Assembly: GCF_900102175.1 (NCBI RefSeq)
Contig: NZ_FNKN01000001.1
Coordinates: 248,001-312,000, forward strand
Direction of reading: 5' to 3'
Source of the DNA: Microbacterium sp. cf332
GTDB taxonomy: Bacteria; Actinomycetota; Actinomycetes; Actinomycetales; Microbacteriaceae
Length of the DNA stretch: 64,000 nt
Numbering within the stretch: the first letter of the stretch is position 1; each line of letters starts with the position of its first letter. The translations under genes and the position numbers were made by a program. Under the pieces are notes generated by a model, which saw only the letters and a list, made by a program, of their open reading frames with translations, did not search any database and was not told the DNA's origin. Positions 1 through 7,705 of this stretch are shown here, one piece after another.

Positions 1-145
1 CGAGAACGAGGTCGCCAACTTCGTCCGTGTGGTGCCGCGCGACTACGCCGCGGTGCTCGAAACCCGACAGACGGCGGCCGCCGAGGGGCTCGACCCCGAC
101 GGCGACGAGGTCTGGAGCCGCATCCTGGAGGTGACCCGTGGCTGA
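1..145 (+). CDS. gltB: Glutamate synthase large subunit, C-terminal fragment
   Basis: The last 47 codons of a gene that begins outside the window, in frame from base 2 and ending at the TGA at 143-145. The tail (ENEVANFVRVVPRDY, then LDPDGDEVWSRILEV) looks like the end of the actinobacterial NADPH-GOGAT alpha subunit, which converts glutamine and 2-oxoglutarate to two glutamates. The stop overlaps the gltD start by 8 bp, so the two subunits are probably translationally coupled. The identification rests mainly on the gltD neighbour and this short tail. Confidence 0.85.
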   Translation, partial: ENEVANFVRVVPRDYAAVLETRQTAAAEGLDPDGDEVWSRILEVTRG

Positions 146-1604
146 CCCCAAGGGCTTCCTGAAGACCACGGAGCGAGAGCTCCCCAAGCGTCGTCCCGTG
201 CCCGTCCGCATCATGGATTGGCGCGAGGTGTACGAGCCCGGCGACACCGCCGTCCTCCGCCGGCAGGCGGGTCGCTGCATGGACTGCGGTGTGCCGTTCT
301 GCCACCAGGGCTGCCCGCTGGGGAACCTGATCCCCGAGTGGAACGACCTCACCTGGCGCGGCGAGGGCCGATCGGCCATCGAGCGGCTGCATGCGACGAA
401 CAACTTCCCGGAGTTCACCGGTCGGCTGTGCCCGGCACCCTGCGAGAGCTCCTGCGTCCTGGGCATCAATCAGCCGCCGGTGACGATCAAGCAGATCGAG
501 GTCTCGACGATCGACGAGGCCTTCGCCAACGGATGGGTCGAGGCCGAGCCTCCCGGGCGGCTGACCGGCAAGACCGTGGCCGTCGTCGGTTCGGGCCCGG
601 CCGGACTCGCGGCGGCGCAGCAGTTGACGCGCGCCGGGCACACGGTCGCGGTCTACGAGCGCGACGACCGCATCGGCGGTCTGCTGCGGTACGGCATCCC
701 CGACTTCAAGATGGAGAAGCGCCACATCGAGGCTCGTCTGCGTCAGATGCAGGACGAGGGCACGCGCTTCCGTGCCGGCGTCGAGATCGGTAAGGACATC
801 ACGTGGGATGCGCTCCGCGCGCGCTACGACGCGGTCGTGGTCGCGACGGGCTCGACGCAGCCGCGCGATCTGGCCATCCCCGGTCGTGACCTCGCGGGTG
901 TGCACTTCGCGATGGAGTACCTCGTGGAGTCGAACAAGGCGGTCGCGGGCGACCAGGTCGCCAACCAGATCCACGCCGAGGGCAAGCACGTTGTCGTCAT
1001 CGGCGGCGGCGACACGGGCGCCGACTGCATCGGCACCGCGCACCGGCATGGCGCTCTCAGCGTGACCAACCTCGCGATCGGCCAGCAGCCCCCGTCGGAC
1101 CGGCCGGACAGCCAGCCTTGGCCCATGATGCCGACCGTCTTCGAGATCGCTTCGGCGCACGAGGAGGGCGGTGAGCGCAGCTACCTCGCCTCGACCGTCG
1201 AGTTCCTCTCGAACGACGCGGGGGAGGTGCGCGCCCTGCGCGTGGCCGAGACCGAGTTCGTCGACGGCCGTCGTGTCCCCAAGAGCGGGACCGAGCGCGA
1301 GATCCCCGCCGACCTCGTCCTCATCGCGATGGGTTTCACCGGCCCCGAGCGCAGCGAGCTCGAGAGCCAGTTGGGTACCGTCTTCACCGATCGTGGCAAC
1401 CTCGAACGCGCCGACGACTACCAGACGACCACGCCGGGCGTGTTCGTCGCGGGAGACGCCGGACGGGGTCAGTCGCTCATCGTGTGGGCCATCGCGGAGG
1501 GCCGCGCCGCGGCCTCGGCCGTCGACCGCTACCTGATGGGCGACACCGACCTCCCCGCGCCGGTGCGTCCGACCGACGTCGCGATCGGGCTCCAGCGGGC
1601 ATAG
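138..1604 (+). CDS. gltD: Glutamate synthase small subunit (NADPH-GOGAT beta)
   Basis: 488 aa, a normal length for GltD, which passes electrons from NADPH through FAD to the large subunit in ammonium assimilation. The N-terminal ferredoxin-like region carries two cysteine clusters, C47/C50/C55/C59 and C98/C102/C106, the pattern that binds 4Fe-4S centres. The FAD Rossmann motif GSGPAG is at 151-156, and a second nucleotide site GGGDTGADC lies near residue 290 for NADPH. The C-terminal VFVAGDAGRGQSLIVWA closes the FAD domain. The GTG start at 138 overlaps the end of gltB. The TAG stop also forms the first bases of a TAGGCT hexamer that probably serves pyk. Confidence 0.96.
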   Translation: MADPKGFLKTTERELPKRRPVPVRIMDWREVYEPGDTAVLRRQAGRCMDCGVPFCHQGCPLGNLIPEWNDLTWRGEGRSAIERLHATNNFPEFTGRLCPAPCESSCVLGINQPPVTIKQIEVSTIDEAFANGWVEAEPPGRLTGKTVAVVGSGPAGLAAAQQLTRAGHTVAVYERDDRIGGLLRYGIPDFKMEKRHIEARLRQMQDEGTRFRAGVEIGKDITWDALRARYDAVVVATGSTQPRDLAIPGRDLAGVHFAMEYLVESNKAVAGDQVANQIHAEGKHVVVIGGGDTGADCIGTAHRHGALSVTNLAIGQQPPSDRPDSQPWPMMPTVFEIASAHEEGGERSYLASTVEFLSNDAGEVRALRVAETEFVDGRRVPKSGTEREIPADLVLIAMGFTGPERSELESQLGTVFTDRGNLERADDYQTTTPGVFVAGDAGRGQSLIVWAIAEGRAAASAVDRYLMGDTDLPAPVRPTDVAIGLQRA

Positions 1605-1607
1605 GCT
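1602..1607 (+). promoter_or_regulatory. Probable -10 box for pyk
   Basis: TAGGCT, whose TAG is the gltD stop codon. Transcription would begin near 1614, giving pyk a leader of about 33 nt. No convincing -35 box is seen. Confidence 0.45.
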
Positions 1608-1646
1608 GGACCCATCCCCTCCCCACCCGAGACCACCGGAGATTCA

Positions 1647-3095
1647 GTGAGACGCGCCAAGATCGTCGCCACCCTGGGACCGGCCACAGCCAGCTATGAG
1701 ATGGTGCGAGCCATCATCGATGCCGGCGTGGACGTGACCCGATTCAACCTCAGCCACGGAGACTATTCGGAGCACGAGGTCCGCTGGGCCAATGTGCGCA
1801 AGGCCGCCGACGACGCGGGTCGTCCCGTCGCCATCCTGGTCGACCTTCAGGGTCCGAAGATCCGCCTCGGCAAGTTCGAGAACGGTCCGCACAACCTGGC
1901 CGTCGGCGACATCTTCAAGATCACCACCGATGACATCCTCGGCACGAAGGAGATCGTCTCGACGACCTTCAAGGGCCTGCCGGGCGACGTGACGCCGGGT
2001 GACTTCCTGCTGATCGACGACGGGAAGGTCCGGGTCGAGGTCGTCTCGGTCGAGGGCTCGGTCGTCACGACGAAGGTCATCGTCGCGGGCCCCGTGTCGA
2101 ACAACAAGGGCATCAACCTGCCGGGCGTGGCCGTGAGCGTGCCGGCGCTGTCCGACAAGGACGAGGCCGACCTGCGCTGGGGGCTGCAGCAGGGCGCCGA
2201 CATCATCGCGCTGTCGTTCGTGCGCGACGCCGCCGACGTCGACCGCGTGCACGAGATCATGGCCGAGGAGGGCCGTAAGGTCCCCGTCATCGCGAAGATC
2301 GAGAAGCCGCAGGCCGTCGACAACCTCGAGGAGATCATCGACGCCTTCGACGGCATCATGGTCGCGCGTGGAGACCTCGGTGTCGAGCTCCCGCTCGAGG
2401 CCGTGCCGATCGTCCAGAAGCGGGCCGTCGAACTCTGCCGCCGCATGGCCAAGCCGGTCATCGTCGCGACGCAGATGCTCGAGTCGATGATCGAGAACCC
2501 GGTGCCGACTCGCGCCGAGACGAGCGACGTCGCCAACGCCGTCCTCGACGGTGCCGACGCGGTCATGCTGTCGGGCGAGACGAGCGTGGGCAAGTACCCG
2601 GTCGGCGTCGTCGAGACCATGGCCCGCATCGTCGACTCGACCGAGACCCACGGTCTCGACCGCATCGCGCCGCTGACCGCGAAGCCCCGCACGCAGGGTG
2701 GCGCGATCACCCTGGCGGCGATGGAGGTCGCGCAGTTCATCGAGGCGAAGTTCCTCTGCATGTTCACGGAGTCGGGCGACACCGCGCGCCGGATGTCGCG
2801 CCTGCGTCCCGAGATCCCGATGATCGCCTTCGCGACCGACCCGGCGATCCGTCGCCGCATGACCCTGACGTGGGGCATCCGCTCGAGCCTGGTCGAGGAG
2901 GTCGCGCACACCGACCTGATGTACCGCCAGGTCGACGACTTCTTCCTGTCGAACGGTCTTGCCGAGGTCGGCGACAAGGTCGTCGTCATCTCCGGTTCCC
3001 CTCCCGGGATCCAGGGGTCGACGAACGACATCCGCATCCACAAGATCGGTGACGCCGTCCACGGGCGCGCCCCGATCTACCAGGCGATCCAGTAG
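1647..3095 (+). CDS. pyk: Pyruvate kinase
   Basis: 482 aa, full length. It transfers phosphate from phosphoenolpyruvate to ADP in the last step of glycolysis. The N-terminus RRAKIVATLGPA, the catalytic barrel with the metal and substrate segment (IAKIEKPQAV, then VARGDLGVELPLE), the signature region ATQMLESMIENPVPTRAE and the C-terminal allosteric domain ending IRIHKIGDAV are all present. The GTG start begins directly at the conserved MRRAKIV sequence. It is transcribed alone and followed by a strong hairpin. Confidence 0.97.
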   Translation: MRRAKIVATLGPATASYEMVRAIIDAGVDVTRFNLSHGDYSEHEVRWANVRKAADDAGRPVAILVDLQGPKIRLGKFENGPHNLAVGDIFKITTDDILGTKEIVSTTFKGLPGDVTPGDFLLIDDGKVRVEVVSVEGSVVTTKVIVAGPVSNNKGINLPGVAVSVPALSDKDEADLRWGLQQGADIIALSFVRDAADVDRVHEIMAEEGRKVPVIAKIEKPQAVDNLEEIIDAFDGIMVARGDLGVELPLEAVPIVQKRAVELCRRMAKPVIVATQMLESMIENPVPTRAETSDVANAVLDGADAVMLSGETSVGKYPVGVVETMARIVDSTETHGLDRIAPLTAKPRTQGGAITLAAMEVAQFIEAKFLCMFTESGDTARRMSRLRPEIPMIAFATDPAIRRRMTLTWGIRSSLVEEVAHTDLMYRQVDDFFLSNGLAEVGDKVVVISGSPPGIQGSTNDIRIHKIGDAVHGRAPIYQAIQ

Positions 3096-3118
3096 CCGAC
3101 GAGTCACGCTGGACCGTC

Positions 3119-3155
3119 GAAGGGCGGATACCTCGCTGAGGGGTATCCGCCCTTC
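3119..3155. terminator. Terminator hairpin after pyk
   Basis: A perfect 14-bp stem, GAAGGGCGGATACC (3119-3132) with its complement at 3142-3155, around a 9-nt loop. It lies between pyk (+) and the convergent membrane-protein gene (-), so it can end transcription from both sides. There is no clear U-tract, as is usual in actinobacteria. Confidence 0.75.
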
Positions 3156-3178
3156 GGGCGTTCGCGGACGGGTTGCGG

Positions 3179-3649
3179 TCAGCTGTTCAGCAGGAAGAGC
3201 ACGGCCGCGTACGGCGGCGCAGCGACGAGCGCCAGCTGACCGATCTGGGCGCCGAGGGCTCGGGCGAACCGCCGCCATTGCCGCCGGCCCCGTGGCCAGA
3301 ACCCGGGGATCACATCGCGCACGCCCCGCATCCCCGAGAACACCGCGGTCGTCCACCCCAGCGCTGCCAGCGGGATGAGGATCGGCCACTGCACGGCGGG
3401 CGTGGTCAGTGCGGTGAGCGACCCGAAGACGAATGCGCCGCCCACGCTCAGGATCAGGCAGAAGCGGAAGCGGTTCTCCGATGCCTGATCATAGGCGGGC
3501 GCGTGGACGTCGATGCATCGGGTGCCGCACCGGGGACACTCGTCGGCGGCATCGTGCACCCAGAGCGTTTCCCCCGGCTCGGGCGGGCGCGGAGTGAAGA
3601 CGATGATCGCGGCGCCCTCGGGCCCGCGCGTATCCACGGCGGAGATCAT
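3179..3649 (-). CDS. Hypothetical membrane protein with a cysteine knuckle
   Basis: 156 aa of unknown function. An N-terminal cytosolic-looking part holds CPRCGTRC near residue 40, a possible zinc-binding knuckle, with VWHDAA-like acidic and histidine residues close by. Three hydrophobic stretches follow (about residues 60-80, 88-108 and 135-155), separated by a basic loop WPRGRRQWRRFAR. The last segment reaches the C-terminus. The ATG start is supported by TACCGT placed 6 nt before it. It is convergent with pyk. I do not recognise the family. Confidence 0.7.
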   Translation of the reverse strand: MISAVDTRGPEGAAIIVFTPRPPEPGETLWVHDAADECPRCGTRCIDVHAPAYDQASENRFRFCLILSVGGAFVFGSLTALTTPAVQWPILIPLAALGWTTAVFSGMRGVRDVIPGFWPRGRRQWRRFARALGAQIGQLALVAAPPYAAVLFLLNS

Positions 3650-3655
3650 TGGCCC

Positions 3656-3661
3656 ACGGTA
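3656..3661 (-). promoter_or_regulatory. Leaderless -10 box of the membrane-protein gene
   Basis: TACCGT on the minus strand, 6 nt before the ATG at 3649, so the transcript would begin at the start codon. Confidence 0.45.
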
Positions 3662-3687
3662 TCGCCGCAGGGCTCAGGATCTCGTCG

Positions 3688-3768
3688 TGCCGGTGGTGGG
3701 AGTCGAACCCACACGTCCGAAGACAACCGAGTTTGAGTCGGTCGCGTCTGCCATTCCGCCACACCGGC
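3688..3768 (-). tRNA. tRNA-Leu (anticodon CAA)
   Basis: On the minus strand the acceptor arm GCCGGTG pairs with CACCGGC and is followed by discriminator A. The anticodon stem CCGA/TCGG encloses loop CTCAAAC, giving anticodon CAA. The long variable arm typical of Leu is present, and the T-arm contains GGTTCGACTCC. The total is 81 nt, and the 3' CCA is not encoded. Confidence 0.95.
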
Positions 3769-3836
3769 GCACTGGGTTCGACAATACCGCCTCCCGCCGC
3801 ATCGCCCGACGGAAGCGTCGCCCGAACGCCATACCG

Positions 3837-3842
3837 TAGGAT
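3837..3842 (+). promoter_or_regulatory. Leaderless -10 box of the ANTAR regulator
   Basis: TAGGAT, followed by 6 nt and then the GTG at 3849. Confidence 0.5.
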
Positions 3843-3848
3843 CGAAAG

Positions 3849-4466
3849 GTGACAGAGCAAGAAGAGGCCCCCACGTCGGCCGCGCCCGCACCCCGCCGTG
3901 TCGTCGTGGCCGAGGACGAGTCGCTGATCCGCCTCGACATCGTCGAGATCCTCCGCGACAACGGTTACGACGTCGTGGGCGAGGCCGGAGACGGCGAGAC
4001 CGCCGTTCAGCTCGCGACCGAGCTCCGCCCGGACCTCGTCATCATGGACGTCAAAATGCCCGTGCTCGACGGGATCTCGGCCGCTGAGCGGCTCGGCAAG
4101 GCCCACATCGCCCCCGTCGTGCTCCTGACGGCGTTCAGCCAGAAGGAGCTCGTCGAACGGGCCACCGAGGCGGGTGCCCTCGCCTACGTCGTGAAGCCGT
4201 TCACCCCCAACGACCTCCTGCCCGCGATCGAGATCGCCCTCGCGCGTTACGAGCAGATCATCACGCTCGAGGCCGAGGTCGCCGACATGGTCGAGCGCTT
4301 CGAGACCCGCAAGCTCGTCGATCGTGCCAAGGGCCTCCTCAACGAGAAGATGGGCCTGAGCGAGCCCGAGGCGTTCCGCTGGATCCAGAAGGCGTCCATG
4401 GACCGCCGGCTGACCATGCAGGACGTCGCCAAGGCGATCATCGAGCAGCTGGCTCCCAAGAAGTAG
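3849..4466 (+). CDS. ANTAR-domain response regulator (PdtaR-like)
   Basis: 205 aa. After a short Ala/Pro-rich start comes a receiver domain: the acidic pair in VVVAEDESL (about residue 25), the phospho-acceptor Asp in LVIMDVKMP (about 74), and the conserved Lys in VVKPF (about 117). A coiled-coil linker leads to a C-terminal ANTAR domain (LVDRAKGLLNEKMGLSEPEAFRWI). Such proteins bind paired hairpins in nascent RNA and act as antiterminators, and PdtaR of mycobacteria has the same layout. No histidine kinase is adjacent. The TAGGAT-N6-GTG arrangement supports the start chosen. A terminator hairpin follows at once. Confidence 0.93.
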   Translation: MTEQEEAPTSAAPAPRRVVVAEDESLIRLDIVEILRDNGYDVVGEAGDGETAVQLATELRPDLVIMDVKMPVLDGISAAERLGKAHIAPVVLLTAFSQKELVERATEAGALAYVVKPFTPNDLLPAIEIALARYEQIITLEAEVADMVERFETRKLVDRAKGLLNEKMGLSEPEAFRWIQKASMDRRLTMQDVAKAIIEQLAPKK

Positions 4467-4482
4467 TCCGGCCCGCGACGTC

Positions 4483-4518
4483 CGAGGCCCCCTCCCGGTC
4501 GATCGGGAGGGGGCCTCG
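4483..4518. terminator. Terminator hairpin after the ANTAR regulator
   Basis: A perfect 15-bp stem, CGAGGCCCCCTCCCG (4483-4497) with its complement at 4504-4518, and a 6-nt loop. It sits between two convergent genes and can serve both. Confidence 0.8.
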
Positions 4519-4539
4519 TCGTGTCGAGCCGTGCTCGCG

Positions 4540-4971
4540 TCAGGATGCCGCCGGGGCGTCCTTGATCATGTTCGTGATGCGGATCGTCGAGCAACGGCGG
4601 CCCTGCGCGTCGGACACGACGATCTCGTGGACGGTCATCGAGCGTCCGAGGTGCAGGGGAGTGCAGACGCCCGTGACCACGCCGCTCGTCGCGGAGCGCG
4701 TGTGCGTGGCGTTGATGTCGACGCCCACCGCGAGGCGCCCCGGTCCGGCGTGCATGTTTGCGGCCATCGAACCGAGCGACTCGCCCAGCACGACATAGGC
4801 GCCGCCGTGGAGCAGCCCGACGGGCTGTGTATTGCCCGCGACGGGCATCGTCGCGACGCAGCGCTCGGTGGTGAACTCGGTGAACTCGATGCCCATCCGC
4901 TCGGCCAGCGCACCTTTTCCGCGCCCCTGGGCCCACGCGAGCCCGTCGTCGATGTCGGTGTTCTCGAGCAT
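4540..4971 (-). CDS. Hotdog-fold thioesterase (PaaI family)
   Basis: 143 aa, a typical single hotdog domain. The core HGGAYVVLGESLGSMAAN (about residues 55-72) is the PaaI-type helix with the conserved HGG and the acidic residue near position 64 used for acyl-CoA thioester hydrolysis. VGVDINATHTRS and the C-terminal strands complete the fold. The ATG at 4971 has a good ribosome site (GAGGGTGGAG). The open frame runs much further upstream, but that part is the antisense of polA and is not coding. Its substrate cannot be told from the sequence. Confidence 0.88.
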   Translation of the reverse strand: MLENTDIDDGLAWAQGRGKGALAERMGIEFTEFTTERCVATMPVAGNTQPVGLLHGGAYVVLGESLGSMAANMHAGPGRLAVGVDINATHTRSATSGVVTGVCTPLHLGRSMTVHEIVVSDAQGRRCSTIRITNMIKDAPAAS

Positions 4972-5016
4972 GCTCCACCCTCGGTCGCAGCGGGTCGTGG
5001 TGTCCGCCGTCGTCGT

Positions 5017-5022
5017 TAGGCT
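5017..5022 (+). promoter_or_regulatory. Leaderless -10 box of polA
   Basis: TAGGCT, 6 nt before the GTG at 5029. Confidence 0.5.
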
Positions 5023-5028
5023 GGACGG

Positions 5029-7668
5029 GTGACGGACTCCGCAAAGCCTACTCTCCTCGTCGTCGACGGCCACTCGCTGGCCTACCGGGCGTTCTTCGCG
5101 CTCCCGGTCGACAACTTCACGACGAAGGACGGCCAGCACACCAACGGCATCTACGGATTCCTGTCGATGTTCGTCAACCTGATCAAGGCCGAGAAGCCGA
5201 CCCACCTCGCCGTGGCCTTCGACACCTCGCGTCAGTCGTTCCGCACGCGCGAGTACGCCGAGTACAAGGCGAACCGTTCCGAGTCGCCGGCGGAGTTCAA
5301 GGGGCAGATCCCCCTCCTGCAGGAGTGCCTCGCCGCCATGAACGTGACGGTGCTCACGAAGGAGGACTTCGAGGCCGACGACATCCTCGCCACCCTCGCG
5401 ACCGAGGGTGCCGCCGCCGGCTTCGACGTCCTCGTCTGCTCGGGCGACCGCGACACGATCCAGCTCGTCACCGACGACGTGACCCTGCTGTACCCGAGCG
5501 TGCAGGGCGTTTCGCAGCTGAAGCGCTACACGCCCGAGACCGTCGTCGAGAAGTACGGACTGCCGCCGCACAACTATCCCGACATCGCCGCTCTCGTAGG
5601 CGAGACGAGCGACAACCTCCCCGGCGTCCCCAAGGTGGGGGAGAAGACCGCGGTGAAGTGGTTGACGCAGTGGGGATCGCTCGACGCGCTGCTCGAGAAC
5701 GCCGACAAGATCGGCGGCGTCGTGGGCGGCAATCTTCGCGAACACCTCGACGATGTGCGGCGCAATCGCACACTGAACCGGCTGCTTCGCGACGTCGAGC
5801 TGGGGGTCACGCCCGACGATCTCGCGGTCGGTCCGATCGATGCGGAGGCGGTGCGCGACATCTTCGCGCGGCTCGAGTTCCGCACCCTCCTGCCCCGCGT
5901 CTTCGAGGCTGCAGGGGCCGATCCGGCCATGGCCGTCGAAACCGCAGCCCCCGCGGTCCCCGCACCGACGGCAGCCCAGCTGGACGCGCCCGCGCTCGCT
6001 GCGTGGGTGACCGGACACGACGGCGATGTCGGTGTCACGGTCGTCGTCGCCGGAGGCTTCCCGCAGCGCATCGGCCTCGCCACCGCGGATGAAGCCGTCG
6101 AGGCGACGTGGGACGATGACGTCGCTGTGGCCCTGCGGCCCTGGCTCGAGTCCGACGCCGCGAAGGTGCTGTCCGACGCCAAGGTCCAGGTCAAGGCGCT
6201 GCGCCGGGGGGGAGTCCGCCTCGGCGGCCTGGTCTTCGACCCGATCCTCGCGGGCTGGTTGCTGCGTCCGAGCTTCCCCGACAAGACGCTCGCCGACCTC
6301 GTGCACCGCTACCTCGACGAGAAGCTGCCCGAGGCCGACCCCACACAGCTCGTCCCCGAGACCGAGGGCGCGACCCCGGGCCAGCTGTCGTGGTTCGCCC
6401 TGCGGGTCGCCGAGGCGGTCCGGGCCGAGCTTCCCGCCCCGGTGTCCAGCGTGCTCACCGACATCGAGCTCCCGACGCTCGACACGCTCGCCGACATGGA
6501 GCTCGCGGGGGTCGCGGTGTCGCACGAGAAGTTGTCGACGTTCTCCGCCGAGCTCGCTGCGCGAGCCGACGACATCGCGCAGCGCGCCTATGCCACGATC
6601 GATCGCGAGGTCAACCTCGGGTCGCCGAAGCAGCTGCAGGAGGTGCTCTTCGAACAGCTCGAGCTGCCGAAGACCCGCAAGACGAAGACCGGCTATTCGA
6701 CGGACGCGGCGGTGCTCGCCGACCTCCAGGAGTCGAACCCACATCCCTTCCTCGAGCTCCTGCTGCAACATCGCGAGGCGACGAAACTGCGTCAGATCAT
6801 CGAATCGCTCGACACGGCGATCGCCGCCGACGATCGCATCCACACGACCTACGTCCAGACCGGCAGTCAGACCGGCCGGCTCTCGAGCACCGACCCCAAC
6901 CTCCAGAACATCCCGATCCGCAACGAGGAAAGCCGGCGGATCCGCGCCGCATTCGAGGTCGGCTCCGGCTACGAGACGCTCCTGACGGCGGACTATTCGC
7001 AGATCGAGATGCGCATCATGGCGCATCTGTCCGAGGACCCCGGGCTCATCGAGGCATTCGTGTCGGGCGAGGATCTGCATCGGTTCGTCGGCGCGCGGGT
7101 GTTCGGCGTCGACCCCGCCGATGTCACTCCCGCGATGCGCACGAAGGTCAAGGCGATGTCGTACGGCCTCGTCTACGGCCTGTCGGCCTTCGGTCTGTCG
7201 AAGCAGCTGCGCATCGAGCAGTCCGAGGCCAAGCAGCTGATGCTCGAGTACTTCGCGCGTTTCGGCGCCGTGCGCGACTATCTCCGCTCGAGCGTCGAAC
7301 AGGCGCGCATCGACGGCTACACCGAGACCATATTCGGCAGGCGGCGCCCGTTCCCCGACCTCGCGAGCCCCAACCGCGTCCTGCGGGAGAACGCCGAGCG
7401 TGCGGCCCTGAACGCCCCGATCCAGGGCAGTGCCGCCGACATCATGAAGGTCGCGCTGTTCCGCATCGACCGGGAGTTTCGCGCCGAGGGCCTGCGCTCG
7501 CGCGTGCTGCTCCAGATCCACGATGAGCTCGTGGTCGAGGTGGCGGAGGGCGAGTGGGATGTCGCCGAGCGCATCGTCCGCGAGCGCATGGGCGACGCGG
7601 CTGATCTGACGGTTGCCCTCGACGTCCAGATCGGGCGCGGCGGCGACTGGGACGTGGCCGGCCACTGA
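5029..7668 (+). CDS. polA: DNA polymerase I
   Basis: 879 aa. Residues 1 to about 300 form the 5'-nuclease domain (LLVVDGHSLAYRAFFA, DDILATLA, then VGETSDNLPGVPKVGEKTA). The middle part (about 310-490) is a decayed 3'-5' exonuclease domain without the DxE motif, as in other actinobacteria, so proofreading is probably absent. The polymerase domain has motif A TADYSQIEMRIMAH, motif B RTKVKAMSYGLVYG and motif C LLQIHDELVVEV. It acts in Okazaki fragment processing and repair. The leaderless TAGGCT-N6-GTG arrangement supports the start. Confidence 0.98.
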   Translation: MTDSAKPTLLVVDGHSLAYRAFFALPVDNFTTKDGQHTNGIYGFLSMFVNLIKAEKPTHLAVAFDTSRQSFRTREYAEYKANRSESPAEFKGQIPLLQECLAAMNVTVLTKEDFEADDILATLATEGAAAGFDVLVCSGDRDTIQLVTDDVTLLYPSVQGVSQLKRYTPETVVEKYGLPPHNYPDIAALVGETSDNLPGVPKVGEKTAVKWLTQWGSLDALLENADKIGGVVGGNLREHLDDVRRNRTLNRLLRDVELGVTPDDLAVGPIDAEAVRDIFARLEFRTLLPRVFEAAGADPAMAVETAAPAVPAPTAAQLDAPALAAWVTGHDGDVGVTVVVAGGFPQRIGLATADEAVEATWDDDVAVALRPWLESDAAKVLSDAKVQVKALRRGGVRLGGLVFDPILAGWLLRPSFPDKTLADLVHRYLDEKLPEADPTQLVPETEGATPGQLSWFALRVAEAVRAELPAPVSSVLTDIELPTLDTLADMELAGVAVSHEKLSTFSAELAARADDIAQRAYATIDREVNLGSPKQLQEVLFEQLELPKTRKTKTGYSTDAAVLADLQESNPHPFLELLLQHREATKLRQIIESLDTAIAADDRIHTTYVQTGSQTGRLSSTDPNLQNIPIRNEESRRIRAAFEVGSGYETLLTADYSQIEMRIMAHLSEDPGLIEAFVSGEDLHRFVGARVFGVDPADVTPAMRTKVKAMSYGLVYGLSAFGLSKQLRIEQSEAKQLMLEYFARFGAVRDYLRSSVEQARIDGYTETIFGRRRPFPDLASPNRVLRENAERAALNAPIQGSAADIMKVALFRIDREFRAEGLRSRVLLQIHDELVVEVAEGEWDVAERIVRERMGDAADLTVALDVQIGRGGDWDVAGH

Positions 7669-7693
7669 CCCTCGCGCTCCGGGGGTGCGCGGC

Positions 7694-7699
7694 TAGGCT
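7694..7699 (+). promoter_or_regulatory. Leaderless -10 box of the DUF885 gene
   Basis: TAGGCT, 6 nt before the ATG at 7706. Confidence 0.5.
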
Positions 7700-7705
7700 C
7701 GGGGG

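Noticed and set aside
1644..3389. 581-codon open frame on the minus strand
   Set aside because: Opposite pyk; it would also run through the pyk terminator hairpin.
4972..7665. Upstream 898-codon extension of the minus-strand frame that ends as the PaaI thioesterase
   Set aside because: It is the complement of polA, has no domain or ribosome site, and the real thioesterase start is the ATG at 4971.
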